Of a DNA stretch of 37,582 nucleotides, positions 1 through 8,218 are shown in pieces; position 1 is the first letter of the stretch; each line of letters begins with the position of its first letter. The notes beneath the pieces are model-generated. The model did no database searches. It saw only the letters and a program-made list of their open reading frames with translations, and had not been told where the DNA came from. The position numbers and the translations under genes were made by a program. The stretch spans positions 1 to 37,582 of the forward strand of contig JAQTZV010000039.1 in assembly GCA_028687585.1 (NCBI GenBank), read 5' to 3'. This stretch comes from Desulfuromonadaceae bacterium (GTDB taxonomy: Bacteria > Desulfobacterota > Desulfuromonadia > Geobacterales > Pseudopelobacteraceae).

Positions 1-155
1 ACGTCTTCATCATCAACCGACTGGCCAAGGATGTGCCGCTGACCGAAACGTTCAAAGGGGTCATGCCGTTTCTGGCCTCCGACCTGGTCCGCATCGTCAT
101 CCTGATGTTTTTCCCGATCGTGTCACTTTACCTGGTGCATACGTTTAATCAGTGA
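1..155 (+). CDS. dctM: TRAP transporter large permease, C-terminal end (partial)
   Basis: The window opens inside a coding frame that reads VFIINRLAKDVPLTE, then a hydrophobic helix, and ends at TGA 153-155. About 50 residues remain. The ending, with a last transmembrane segment rich in I, V, L, M and F (FLASDLVRIVILMFF), is typical of the DctM/TRAP-T large membrane subunit, which imports carboxylates or aromatic acids using an ion gradient. A DctP-like binding-protein gene follows after 56 bases, the usual TRAP neighbourhood, which supports the call. The 5' part lies outside the window, so whether the gene is intact is unknown. Since the partner DctP is broken, the transporter may no longer work. 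Confidence 0.75.
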   Translation, partial: VFIINRLAKDVPLTETFKGVMPFLASDLVRIVILMFFPIVSLYLVHTFNQ

Positions 156-211
156 TTTATTCACCGCTGCCTCACAGCAGTGAAATCTACCTGAAAAAAA
201 GGAGACGTAAC

Positions 212-1252
212 ATGAAACGATTAAAGGTGTGTTTGATGCTTGTCTTAGCAGTCATCGTCTTTGGTTCCGGCGTTGCCGGTGCCGCATCGGATGTTGTTAC
301 CCTCAAGGTCGCCCACTTCCTGCCAACCAGTTCCAATCCTCATCAATCCCTTATACTTCCCTAGTGCGACAAGATAAGCAAGGAGTCCGGGGGGCGGCTC
401 AAGTGCCAGATCTACCCTTCCATGCAACTGGGGGGGACTCCGGCGCAACTCTTTGACCAGGTGCGTGACGGGGTAGCCGACATTATATGGACGGTACCAA
501 CGTATCAGGCAGGGCGTTTCACCTAGGCCGAAGTATTCGAACTGCCGTTCATGGTTAAAGGCTCGGAAAAGGGGAGCCAGGCATTGTGGGACTACATCCA
601 GAAAAACGCCCTGGATGAGTTCAAGGGCACAAAACTGTTTTTTACCCATCTCCATGACGGCGCGCAGCTGCATTTCGGCAGCAAGTCGGTAAAAAGTCTG
701 GATGACATCAAGGGCCTGAAAGTCCGCGCGCCGACCCGTATCGGTTCCAAGGCCCTGGCTGCTCTTGGCGCGGTACCGGTGCAGATGCCGGCGCCGGCAG
801 TTCCAGAGTCGATCTCCAAATCGGTGGTTGATGGCGCCATGATTCCCTGGGAAGTAACCTCTTAGCTGAAACTGCAGGAAATCTGCAAGACCACCACCGA
901 GACCGGACCGAGTCACCCGAAAATATCCAATACTATTTTTGCTTCTGCGATGAACCAGGCCAAATACAACAATCTGCCGCCCGAACTGAAAAAAGTTATC
1001 GACAACAACAGCGGCCTCGCGACATCCAAATGGGCAGGTAAGACAGTGGACGGCTGGACGGCACCAGCCCGCAAGATCGCCATTGATCGCCGCAACACTA
1101 TCAATGTATTGACCGATGCTGAATTCAATCGCGGGGTAAAGGCTACCGACACCGTTGATGATGCTTGGGCAAAAGAGGCAGATACCTAAGGCGGTAACGG
1201 CAAGGCGCTGCTGGATGATGCCAGGGCCCTGCTGAAAAAGTATAACGATTAA
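212..1252 (+). pseudogene. dctP: TRAP transporter substrate-binding protein DctP, nonsense-riddled pseudogene
   Basis: A single reading frame runs from ATG 212 (RBS AGGAGA at about 200) to TAA 1250-1252 and encodes a DctP-family periplasmic solute-binding protein. A clean signal peptide (MKRLKVCLMLVLAVIVFGSG...AGAA) is followed by VTLKVAHFLPTSSNPH, then LGGTPAQLFDQVRDGVADI, LKVRAPTRIGSKALAALGAVPVQMP and a C-terminal GGNGKALLDDARALLKKYND. The frame is broken by TAG at 362, TAG at 524, TAG at 863 and TAA at 1187, yet there is no frameshift over about 1 kb. It would bind the substrate for the adjoining permease. Length without the stops is about 346 codons, normal for the family. I read it as a recent pseudogene; suppression of the stops is a much less likely alternative. 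Confidence 0.85.
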
Positions 1253-1263
1253 ACAGCAGAAAT

Positions 1264-1305
1264 AGTGCAAGAGCCCAAAGTCTAGCGAGCTTTGGCTCTT
1301 GCACT
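1264..1305. terminator. Hairpin between convergent genes, possible bidirectional terminator
   Basis: AGTGCAAGAGCC-CAAAG pairs with CTTTGGCTCTTGCACT around a 9-base loop, with a single bulged base. It lies between the convergent ends of the DctP pseudogene and the VOC gene. There is no long T-run on either side, so termination is inferred from position and stem strength only. Confidence 0.5.
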
Positions 1306-1347
1306 CCCCAATTCAGTCACGCCCCTCCTCAATCTCAGGTCCCGCAG

Positions 1348-1800
1348 CTACCGTTCATCTTCCTTCCATTGGTAGTCGATCAGTTCGAGCATGACACCGT
1401 TCAAGCTGCGCGGGTGCAGCAGGGCATACTCGCAGTCACGGAACGGGCGCACTTTCCCCGAGGCATCGTCCGCCAGGGGTGCAGGGTTTGGAATGAAACG
1501 GTACTCGACCGCCTCCAGTTCCCGGACCGCTGCGCGGGTGTCCGCCACGTTAAAGCCGATCAGCATGATCCCCTCGCCGTTCTTCTCGATCCACCTGGCC
1601 ACCGGACCGTCAACTGTCGTTGACGTCATGAGTTCGAAGCCGACCCCGTCAAGCCAGTAACGGGCAACCCGGATCTGTTCCCGTTCATCCTCGTAGGGAT
1701 CATCCGGGCGGGATTTGCCCAGAATGGGCTCCCAAATGTTCCTGGCAGCATCCAGGTCCTTCACGGCGATGCAGATGTGATCAAACTTTTTTATTTTCAT
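1348..1800 (-). CDS. VOC/glyoxalase-fold protein, methylmalonyl-CoA epimerase-like
   Basis: A 150-residue protein beginning KKFDHICIAVKDLDAARNIWEPILG. This is the first beta-alpha-beta unit of the vicinal oxygen chelate fold, with a likely metal ligand at His8. A second module ends GVMLELIDYQ, with a likely metal ligand at Glu139. Size and pattern resemble methylmalonyl-CoA epimerase and related lyases, but the residues between the modules do not let me fix a substrate. The stop is TAG. A scrap of an MFS gene lies 25 bases upstream on the same strand, so this gene was probably once second in an MFS operon, as the thioesterase at 4.3 kb still is. The RBS is weak (CGGGAACAGCC before ATG). Confidence 0.75.
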   Translation of the reverse strand: MKIKKFDHICIAVKDLDAARNIWEPILGKSRPDDPYEDEREQIRVARYWLDGVGFELMTSTTVDGPVARWIEKNGEGIMLIGFNVADTRAAVRELEAVEYRFIPNPAPLADDASGKVRPFRDCEYALLHPRSLNGVMLELIDYQWKEDER

Positions 1801-1825
1801 GGCTGTTCCCGATTTCTTTTATACA

Positions 1826-2055
1826 TTACACCACCGCTCCTTTATCCCTGCCGTACAAGGCGTAATACGGTACTATGCAGCAAAAGGTCAATACCCCCAG
1901 CGCCTGATACAACGCTGCGTATCCGAAGAGATGAATGCCTTCCCCCAGAAGATTTGCGCCCAATCCGATCCCTCCATCGAGGCTGGAAAAGAAGGTCGCC
2001 GTTACCGCACTGCTCCGCTGCGAAGGGGATCGCTGTATTGCCAATGTCTGAGGGT
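1826..2055 (-). pseudogene. 3' fragment of an MFS transporter gene, duplicate of 4.84-5.07 kb
   Basis: The frame reads LAIQRSPSQRSSAVTATFFS, then LDGGIGLGA...FGYAALYQALGVLTFCCIVPYYALYG and stops at TAA 1826-1828. It matches the last ~75 residues of the intact MFS protein at 4840-6066 almost residue for residue. By eye the DNA is about 90% identical over roughly 205 bases (1849-2055 against 4858-5066). Homology ends abruptly near GGGTACC, where a short deletion also shifts the frame. The remaining five-sixths of the gene is missing and no start signal is left. It is a truncated paralogue, not a functional small protein. Confidence 0.8.
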
Positions 2056-2175
2056 ACCCATCCGCATCATCAGTCCGGAAGGGTTGCAAAAAGAGCCGGA
2101 GAAGGATTTGCGGGATTATCCGGAGCGGGTTCGTGGATAATTTATCGCAACATTGAAAGGAAATTGCTCAATGGT

Positions 2176-2208
2176 GTCTCCACCTGCGACAATGTCATAG
2201 GTGGAGAC
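2176..2208 (-). terminator. Hairpin downstream of the first PEP-CTERM gene
   Basis: GTCTCCACCT and AGGTGGAGAC form a perfect 10-bp stem around a 13-base loop, 18 bases past the stop of the PEP-CTERM gene. No strong T-run follows on the minus strand, so it may be a stem that stabilises the 3' end rather than a classic intrinsic terminator. Confidence 0.45.
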
Positions 2209-2226
2209 CTGATACCGCCGGTTTTT

Positions 2227-3087
2227 TTACACACGCTTGCGCCGCCAGAATGCCAGACCTGCAAGGCCACCCCCGAGGAGCAGCATGGTGGATGGCTCGG
2301 GGACTGGGGGAGGAACCTGATTTCCTCCCTGAGGCAACGTTGCGGCGCCATACACTTGAGCAAATGGAACATTGCTGTCATCTGCCATTGTAATGGTCTT
2401 AAAGTAGGAGGCTGCACCGGTTGTCAAATTTACTGTGAGAATGTTCAGCCCGGAAAATCCGTACATAACGTTGTCGGCATACGCAAGTCCATACAAGTTG
2501 TCATAGCCTGTGAATCCAATAAATGTACCATTGCCTGATATTGGATCTATAAGTCTCAGCGAGTCATTCGTGTCAGTATTTGCGGCAAAGTACATCTTGC
2601 CGGTGCTGTCAAATTCCAGATCCCCTGAAGATGGGGCTTTCATGTATAAATTAGTCCCTCTACTGCCAATGTGAGAGCCGACACCAGTCGTAGTATTCAG
2701 ACTATAAAGGTATGAATTTAAGCTGTCAGTCCCTGCTGCGTACAGCGTCCCGTCAGGGGCAAATACCAAAGCATTTCCCCCTGTAATACCTGTTTTCTGT
2801 GAGAAAGCTGTAGCGCTTGAGCCGATTTGATAAAGATAAGGGTTTCCTGTAAAATCCAACCCCCAAAGGTTGCCGCTGGAGTCAAGCGCGATATCACTCA
2901 TGATAGGCGTGCTGGCGGCGAAGATTGCCTTTCCGGTTCCGGTATCAACAGTGTAAACATTTCCAGAACTCCCACTGACATAAATGGTGGCAGCATTGGC
3001 TGACAACGTCGAAAATGCGAACAATGCGATGAACAGAGCCATGCGTTTCAAGACACTTCTTCCGGATAACGATACGGATATTTTCAT
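2227..3087 (-). CDS. PEP-CTERM sorting-domain protein with beta-propeller-like repeats
   Basis: An exported protein of 286 residues. The start was chosen at MKISVSL because AAAGGAGAGCAAA lies just upstream; the longer frame to 3129 has no RBS. A signal peptide (FIALFAFSTLSANA) is followed by repeated units of the type IYVSGSSGNVYTVDTGTG, LDSSGNLWGLDF and FAPDGTLYAAG, suggesting a WD40/NHL-like propeller. The C-terminus is VPEPSTMLLLGGGLAGLAFW then RRKR, the PEP-CTERM signal (PEP, hydrophobic helix, basic tail) cut by exosortase and associated with extracellular polysaccharide or biofilm matrix. No exosortase gene lies in the window. A second PEP-CTERM protein lies directly upstream on the same strand. 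Its own function is unknown. Confidence 0.88.
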   Translation of the reverse strand: MKISVSLSGRSVLKRMALFIALFAFSTLSANAATIYVSGSSGNVYTVDTGTGKAIFAASTPIMSDIALDSSGNLWGLDFTGNPYLYQIGSSATAFSQKTGITGGNALVFAPDGTLYAAGTDSLNSYLYSLNTTTGVGSHIGSRGTNLYMKAPSSGDLEFDSTGKMYFAANTDTNDSLRLIDPISGNGTFIGFTGYDNLYGLAYADNVMYGFSGLNILTVNLTTGAASYFKTITMADDSNVPFAQVYGAATLPQGGNQVPPPVPEPSTMLLLGGGLAGLAFWRRKRV

Positions 3088-3178
3088 TTTGCTCTCCTTT
3101 TGTTGCGTTACGATGCCCTGAAAACTCATTGCAGAAGCCAGAAATCATCGAATTCTGAACGCTGCCGCTTTAAACGCG

Positions 3179-3856
3179 TTACATACGCTTGCGCCGCCAG
3201 AACGCCAGACCGGCAAGCCCGCCGCCCAGAAGCAGCATGGTGGATGGTTCCGGCACAGGCGCGGCCTCTACAACCTGTCGAACGGCTATCCCTTTAATAT
3301 CGGACGATTTGTCAGCATAAATCATGTTGCCGTTCCACATGATGCTAGAAAAGGCAGAAGATAATTCAACCCCTACCTCCGTTTTTGTCCAGTACATACT
3401 CGCAAGCAAATTATCAAAAATTCCGGCGTTTAATTCTTCTGTAGTATACATGTGCCAAAGTGAGCCCGCTGGCACTGGCGGTAAACCCAACTCATCAAAA
3501 AACAGATGGCCCATTTCGGCATCAAAAGGCATAGCGCCTATTTCTGGATTGTCACCTGCGCTTGGAAGTCGCCAGTCGCCATCCCAGCTTATGCTGCTGT
3601 AACCGGCATTCAGAGTGTAGCTGAGAGTTCCGGGATTATTCAGCCCAGCAGCCCAAGCCATCTGAGTATTCCAGTTTGTTCCACTATTTGTGTAATCCAG
3701 CCAGACCAGATTACTCTCCTGGTCATACACAAGGTTGTAACTGTTGTCGCCCAGGTACTGCGCCGTACCGATGGTGGTTAGTGTTGCGCCCGCCGTTCCA
3801 GCCGCCATCACAAGCAGTATTGCTGCTGCCATGAATGTTTTGATGTACGTTCTCAT
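3179..3856 (-). CDS. PEP-CTERM sorting-domain protein, DUF1566-like
   Basis: A protein of 225 residues with a strong RBS (AAGGAGGT) nine bases before ATG. The signal peptide (MAAAILLVMAAGTAGA) is followed by a domain reading YNLVYDQESNLVWLDYTNSG, MAWAAGLNN and WDGDWRLPSAGD. This pattern, with 'LVWLDY', 'WRLP' and a late 'YWTKTEVG', is typical of DUF1566/Lcl-like domains in secreted bacterial proteins. The C-terminus is again VPEPSTMLLLGGGLAGLAFW then RRKRM. The DNA for this tail is nearly the same as in the neighbouring gene, so the sorting tag may have been copied between them. Function beyond cell-surface or matrix sorting is unknown. Confidence 0.87.
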   Translation of the reverse strand: MRTYIKTFMAAAILLVMAAGTAGATLTTIGTAQYLGDNSYNLVYDQESNLVWLDYTNSGTNWNTQMAWAAGLNNPGTLSYTLNAGYSSISWDGDWRLPSAGDNPEIGAMPFDAEMGHLFFDELGLPPVPAGSLWHMYTTEELNAGIFDNLLASMYWTKTEVGVELSSAFSSIMWNGNMIYADKSSDIKGIAVRQVVEAAPVPEPSTMLLLGGGLAGLAFWRRKRM

Positions 3857-4318
3857 GCTTGTTTACCTCCTTGTTAATTCAATAAAATATCGTTTTCTTA
3901 ATGCATTAAACACTCCAAACCGTAACACACTGATATTATATGACAATACATAGCATGCCATAGACGCATGACAACAATGTAAAGACTGCCGACATGTTAC
4001 TAGACCAATGTTTTTTGTGCAAAATTATGATTTTACATTGCCAGCGGGAACTTGCGGGGCCAATCGGTTTTAAAATTGCGAAGAGAAGGGAAAAAGTGTG
4101 TAAAATTTCCCGACAGTGCGTATCAACGGGAAGTGATTGGAAACAGGATTGATCGGGGCCAGAGGAAGTAAGAAGGAGTACAATACCAGCTTCTACAGCC
4201 TCGATGCCGTTATATCAGTCGGGTAAAATTATTGAATCCAAAAAGGCAATCCTATAAATATGGCTATGTCTCCCCCCTGCCACACATGACATAATACGGC
4301 AAGGTTACGGAGCGGAGG
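3857..4318. other. Gene-free stretch upstream of the PEP-CTERM gene
   Basis: About 460 bases with no convincing frame on either strand. It is AT-rich just upstream of 3856, where the promoter of the PEP-CTERM gene should lie, and contains GTGTGTAAAATTTCCCGACA near 4096-4116. I could not identify a clear -24/-12 or -35/-10 pair, a tRNA or a mobile element. I also see no obvious terminator for the thioesterase gene ending at 4319. Confidence 0.4.
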
Positions 4319-4843
4319 TCAGCCTGCATTCGAAGCTCTTGCGTGTGCGTTGTTGCGTAACTGAGCGGTATCTACCCTGACAAATACCGTATCGGCAGTG
4401 ACGGTCAAAATATCTCCCGCCCATACTTCACAAACAACCCGCGTTTTTCGCCCGACATCGCCTTCAACCCAGCCTTTCAGTGTCAAGGCAACCCCCATCG
4501 GGGTGGGTTTTAAATAGTTGATGTTCATATTACCCGTCACGCAATCTATGACCGGAAGGGTGTCCGGCTCCCGCCCCTCCGTACGGTAGTGATATGCCAT
4601 TGCGGTCCAGCCGGCATGACAGTCAACCAGCATGGCAAGCAAGCCGCCGTAAACCAGACCGGGATAACCGGTGAATTCAGAGCGCGGGGTATGCCGGGTA
4701 ATCACGTGAGTGCCATCCGGAGCCCAGTAGCTCTTGATGCGGAGACCGGTAGCGTGTGACGGCCCGCAGCAGTAGCAGACACCCGCAGGGGAAGCCAGGT
4801 CCTGCAAGGCCGGTAAGCATTGATGTAGATGCAGTGAAGTCAT
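4319..4843 (-). CDS. PaaI-type hotdog-fold thioesterase
   Basis: A 174-residue protein. The start at MTSLHLHQ was chosen because GAGAGGT lies just upstream and its ATG overlaps the MFS stop (ATGA). The N-terminal CYCCGPSHATGLRIK and the central SEFTGYPGLVYGGLLAMLVDCH match the hotdog thioesterase pattern in which a G-x-V-x-G-G segment precedes a helix carrying an acidic residue (Asp in LVDCH). This is followed by NINYLKPTPMGVALTLKGWV. Such enzymes hydrolyse acyl- or aryl-CoA thioesters. It is the last gene of operon 1, so it could release the acid from the CoA ester made by the ligase encoded earlier. The substrate is not known. Confidence 0.82.
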   Translation of the reverse strand: MTSLHLHQCLPALQDLASPAGVCYCCGPSHATGLRIKSYWAPDGTHVITRHTPRSEFTGYPGLVYGGLLAMLVDCHAGWTAMAYHYRTEGREPDTLPVIDCVTGNMNINYLKPTPMGVALTLKGWVEGDVGRKTRVVCEVWAGDILTVTADTVFVRVDTAQLRNNAHARASNAG

Positions 4844-6066
4844 GTTACCTCTCTTTTCCTGCCGTACAAGACGTAATACGGTACTATGCAGCAAAAGGTC
4901 AGCACCCCCAGCGCCTGATACACCGCTGCATATCCGAAGACATGAATGCCTCCCCCCAGAATATATGCACCCAATCCGATTCCACCATCGAGGCAGGAAA
5001 AGAAGGTCGCCGTTACCGCGCTGCTCCGCTGCGAAGGAGATCGCTGTATTGCCAATGCCTGGATACTGGGTACCGTCATGCCATAACCGACACCGATTAT
5101 GACGGCAGCCGCCAGCATACCGGCGGTCGCAGGAAATATGCCCAGAAGAAGCAATCCCAGCGCCATGAGTATGATAGCCGGATAGATGGCGTAGTCCGGC
5201 CCGAAGCGGTCATATATCCGTCCGGATGCGAGCCGGGTAATAACGGAGGCGCACGCCATCGCCACGAAAAAATATTCAACCACATACTGAAGCCGCAGCT
5301 CCGTGGCATAAACCGCAACAAAGGTAATTACCCCGCCATACGCAATGGCAATCACAAACACAATCAGTGATGCGGGGATCGCTTTGACCTCGTACAATCC
5401 GTGAAAGGTGAAGCGCGATGCAACCGTTTCCGTATCTTCCGGTATGGCGATGGCGGTGGCAATCAGCAGACCGAGCAGGCTTATGAGGGCGCTGAAGATG
5501 AATACTGAGGGATATCCGTAGGCATACGTCAGTTTAAGCCCGATATATGGACCGATGGCGCCTCCGGCCAGCACCATGGTCGTCAGATATGCCAACCCCT
5601 CCCCTTTCCGGGCAGTGGAGATCAGGCGACTTCCCATGGCATAGAAACAGGTGTTTGCCACGGCAAAGCAGACGCCGCTCAGAAACCTGATCAGCATGAC
5701 GCCGAGCACCGTTGAAACCGCAAGATAGAGGAGATTGGTGATCATGAACAGAAAACCGCTGACCAGCAGCACCCTGCGGACACCGAAGCGCGACTCCAAC
5801 CGGGCGGTCTGCGCGCGGAACAGCACCGCAGCGGCAAGAAATATCCCGTTAATCGCACCTGCTTCCTGCAGCGAACTATGCAGCTCTTCCAGCAGGTAGA
5901 CCGGCAATACGGGCAGATACAGCGCGAAGGGGATAAAGAGAAACAGAATCCCGATCATTGTCAAGGTGAAGGGTCTGGTCCAGAGGGCTTCTGTTGGGGC
6001 ATTCTTCACTGATGAGACTCCTGTACTATGACCATCTGCAGATACCGTCCCGTTTACACTATGCAT
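4840..6066 (-). CDS. MFS permease
   Basis: A 408-residue protein with about 12 hydrophobic segments, starting LTMIGILFLFIPFALYLPVLPVYLLEEL. The cytoplasmic loop RAQTARLESRFGVRRVLLVSG is the MFS motif-A region. A second such loop, RLASGRIYDRFGPDYAIYPAII, opens the second half, as expected for two six-helix bundles. It resembles drug/metabolite:H+ antiporters of the YfcJ/Bcr kind and may import or export the organic acid handled by operon 1. Its start lies one base after the TAG of the VWA gene and lacks a strong RBS, so coupling is likely. Its last 75 codons have a near-identical copy at 1.83-2.06 kb. Confidence 0.85.
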   Translation of the reverse strand: MHSVNGTVSADGHSTGVSSVKNAPTEALWTRPFTLTMIGILFLFIPFALYLPVLPVYLLEELHSSLQEAGAINGIFLAAAVLFRAQTARLESRFGVRRVLLVSGFLFMITNLLYLAVSTVLGVMLIRFLSGVCFAVANTCFYAMGSRLISTARKGEGLAYLTTMVLAGGAIGPYIGLKLTYAYGYPSVFIFSALISLLGLLIATAIAIPEDTETVASRFTFHGLYEVKAIPASLIVFVIAIAYGGVITFVAVYATELRLQYVVEYFFVAMACASVITRLASGRIYDRFGPDYAIYPAIILMALGLLLLGIFPATAGMLAAAVIIGVGYGMTVPSIQALAIQRSPSQRSSAVTATFFSCLDGGIGLGAYILGGGIHVFGYAAVYQALGVLTFCCIVPYYVLYGRKREVT

Positions 6067-6067
6067 G

Positions 6068-7237
6068 CTAACGCAGGTGCCGCACGGCCCGCGTCAGGCC
6101 TTCAATGGTGAGCGGAAACATGGGAAAGAGCCCCTGCACCATCGGGACCGTTTCGTAGTGCGTCCAGCTGGTTTCCGCCAGCGGATTCATCCAGGCTCGC
6201 CGGGGAAACGTTTCGGCAACCTGCCTGATCCAGTCGATCCCTTTAGTCGCGCTCTCGGCTTGCCCCAGTGTGCCGGAGAAGTGCAGCAGTTCATGCGGGG
6301 ACATGGCAGCGTCACCTATTACAATGAGGCGATACTTACGGCCAAATTCACGAAAGACTTCTGCCGTCGGGACGAATTCATCGGTTTCAAGGTTGGTGAA
6401 AAGCTTGTCGTAGATGCAGTTATGAAAGTAAAACGCACGAAAATCCTTGAAGTGGTTGAGCTTGTTGGCCGCAGAAAAGAGCCGTTCAGAAATTCTGCGG
6501 TGGGGGTCCATCGAACCGCCCGAATCCATCACCAGCAGCAGCCGTACATTGTTCTCTCGTTCGCGCGCAAAGACCAGATCTATCTCCCCGCCGTTTCTGC
6601 AGGTCGTGTCAATGGTTGCGTTCAGGTCAAGGACATCCTCGGCGCCGGTATCCCGCAGATCACGCAAACGTTTCAGGGCTACCCCGATCTGGCGTATATC
6701 GAGCATCAGATCACTGCGCAGATTGCGGTAGCGGCGGGCAACGGCCGGTAGGGCGGCACGACCGCTGTTACGTTCGGGGGCAAAGGATATCCCGGACGGA
6801 TTGCTGCCGTTGGCGCCAAAAGGGCTCGACCCTCCGCTGCCGATCCACTTGTGCCCCCCGTCGTGCGGATCTTCCTGCTCACGCAGCCGGTTTTCGAACT
6901 CTTCCAGCAGTTCATCCAGGCTGAGTTCCGCCATCCTGGCAAGATCTTCAGAAGAGAGCTTCAGCGGCGTAACCGGGCTCTGCAGCCACTCCAGAATCTG
7001 CTGTTTCGTTACCATCCCTTCCGGCAGGGGGGCATTCTTGAAGCAGTGGCTGAAGGCCTGATCAAAGGCGTCATAGTAGGCAACATCCTTGATGAGCAGA
7101 CTGCGGGAGAGATAGTAGAAATCTTCAAGACTCTGGTTGTGCAGTCCTTTGGAAAGAGCTTCGAGCAGAACCAGCCACTCGGTGAGAGTGACCGGCACCC
7201 GCAGAGCCCGCAGGGAGTGGAAGAGCGCCAGAAACAT
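6068..7237 (-). CDS. VWA domain protein, CoxE-like
   Basis: A 389-residue protein. An N-terminal helical region (FHSLRALRVPVTLTEWLVLLEAL...) is shared with CoxE-like proteins. The C-terminal von Willebrand A domain carries LLLVMDSGGSMDPHRR, a MIDAS-like motif with GG in place of the usual DxSxS spacing, and later LIVIGDAAMSPHELL. A Gly/Ser/Asn-rich linker (GSGGSSPFGANGSNPSG) separates the two. CoxE-type proteins work with a MoxR ATPase to mature or insert cofactor into metalloenzymes such as CO dehydrogenase. Here the MoxR gene overlaps it (ATG within the TGA of the ATPase). The likely client is the Mo/W enzyme encoded just upstream. This is inference from context. Confidence 0.85.
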   Translation of the reverse strand: MFLALFHSLRALRVPVTLTEWLVLLEALSKGLHNQSLEDFYYLSRSLLIKDVAYYDAFDQAFSHCFKNAPLPEGMVTKQQILEWLQSPVTPLKLSSEDLARMAELSLDELLEEFENRLREQEDPHDGGHKWIGSGGSSPFGANGSNPSGISFAPERNSGRAALPAVARRYRNLRSDLMLDIRQIGVALKRLRDLRDTGAEDVLDLNATIDTTCRNGGEIDLVFARERENNVRLLLVMDSGGSMDPHRRISERLFSAANKLNHFKDFRAFYFHNCIYDKLFTNLETDEFVPTAEVFREFGRKYRLIVIGDAAMSPHELLHFSGTLGQAESATKGIDWIRQVAETFPRRAWMNPLAETSWTHYETVPMVQGLFPMFPLTIEGLTRAVRHLR

Positions 7238-8115
7238 CAGCGGAAGAAACGATGGCCGGCCGTACGCACATCGGTCGGACGACTGGCATGACGGGACAGG
7301 GTGGCAATATCTTCCTCCATCTTGACCAGAGCACCCAGGAACGGAACGGCGGTGAGCAGCGGAGTATCCTCCGCCGGGAGTCTGGCTCCGCTGGCCAGAA
7401 GCGCACGGATCCAGTCCAGCAGCTCGGAGGTGGAGGGGCGTTTGCGCAAACCGGGGACGTCGCGCAGACCATAAAAGATCCTGCAGGCGCTCTGCAGAAG
7501 CTCTCCGGACAGTCCCGGAAAATGGACATCAATGATGGCGCGCATCTGCGCCTCATCCGGAAAATCAATGTAATGAAACACGCAGCGGCGGAGAAAGGCG
7601 TCGGGCAACTCCTTCTCCGAGTTTGACGTTACAACCACTACCGGACGATGGGCGGCTGTGACCCACTCGTCGGTCTCAAGGACATGAAAGCGCATTTCGT
7701 CCAGCTCGAAGAGCAGGTCGTTGGGGAACTCGACATCCCCCTTGTCAACCTCGTCAATCAGGAGCACCACCCGTTCCGGGCGGGCAAATGCCCGTCCCAG
7801 GGGGCCGTATTTGATGTAGTGGCGAATGTCGCGCACATCACCGTCGCCGAAGCGGGCATCGTTCAGGCGCTGGACCGTATCATAGGTATACAGGCCGTCA
7901 CGCGCTTTGGTGGTGGACTTCACGTTCCAGAGAATGAGTTCCATTCCCAACGCAGTGGCGATATGGTGGGCAAGGAGGGTTTTGCCGGTGCCCGGTTCTC
8001 CTTTGAGCAGGAGCGGCCGCTCCAGGGCAACAGCAACATTGACGACATCCTGAAGCGCCCGGGAGGCGACATACCCCCCGGTACCGCTGAACTGTTGAAA
8101 CTGCTGGTTGTACAT
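7237..8115 (-). CDS. MoxR-family AAA+ ATPase
   Basis: A 292-residue ATPase. Walker A is GEPGTGKT (near residue 40) and Walker B is VVLLIDEVDKGDVEFPN. A sensor-1 region (PVVVVTSNSEKELPDAFLRR) and arginine-finger-like RRCVFHYIDFPD follow. MoxR proteins remodel or load metalloenzymes together with a VWA partner, and the VWA gene begins on the stop codon of this one. The pair follows the Mo/W oxidoreductase by about 100 bases with a hairpin between, suggesting reduced but linked transcription. The RBS GGGAG lies about ten bases before ATG. Confidence 0.9.
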   Translation of the reverse strand: MYNQQFQQFSGTGGYVASRALQDVVNVAVALERPLLLKGEPGTGKTLLAHHIATALGMELILWNVKSTTKARDGLYTYDTVQRLNDARFGDGDVRDIRHYIKYGPLGRAFARPERVVLLIDEVDKGDVEFPNDLLFELDEMRFHVLETDEWVTAAHRPVVVVTSNSEKELPDAFLRRCVFHYIDFPDEAQMRAIIDVHFPGLSGELLQSACRIFYGLRDVPGLRKRPSTSELLDWIRALLASGARLPAEDTPLLTAVPFLGALVKMEEDIATLSRHASRPTDVRTAGHRFFR

Positions 8116-8178
8116 GGCGTGTCACTCCCTGATCCGGTTCGACGTTATACGTCAGAATGGTACCGTATTACAAGACAG

Positions 8179-8209
8179 GACCTCCGGAGTTTCGGGAACC
8201 CCGGAGGTC
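8179..8209 (-). terminator. Hairpin between the Mo/W enzyme and moxR genes
   Basis: GACCTCCGG and CCGGAGGTC form a perfect 9-bp stem with a 13-base loop, starting ten bases after the stop of the oxidoreductase gene. On the minus strand it is followed by CTGTCTTGT, only a weak U-tract. It could be a partial terminator setting lower expression of moxR and downstream genes. Confidence 0.5.
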
Positions 8210-8218
8210 TGAGTTATG

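Noticed and set aside
245..1270. A 341-codon open frame on the minus strand
   Set aside because: Antisense to the DctP pseudogene. It is open only because the sense frame was once coding; no motif seen.
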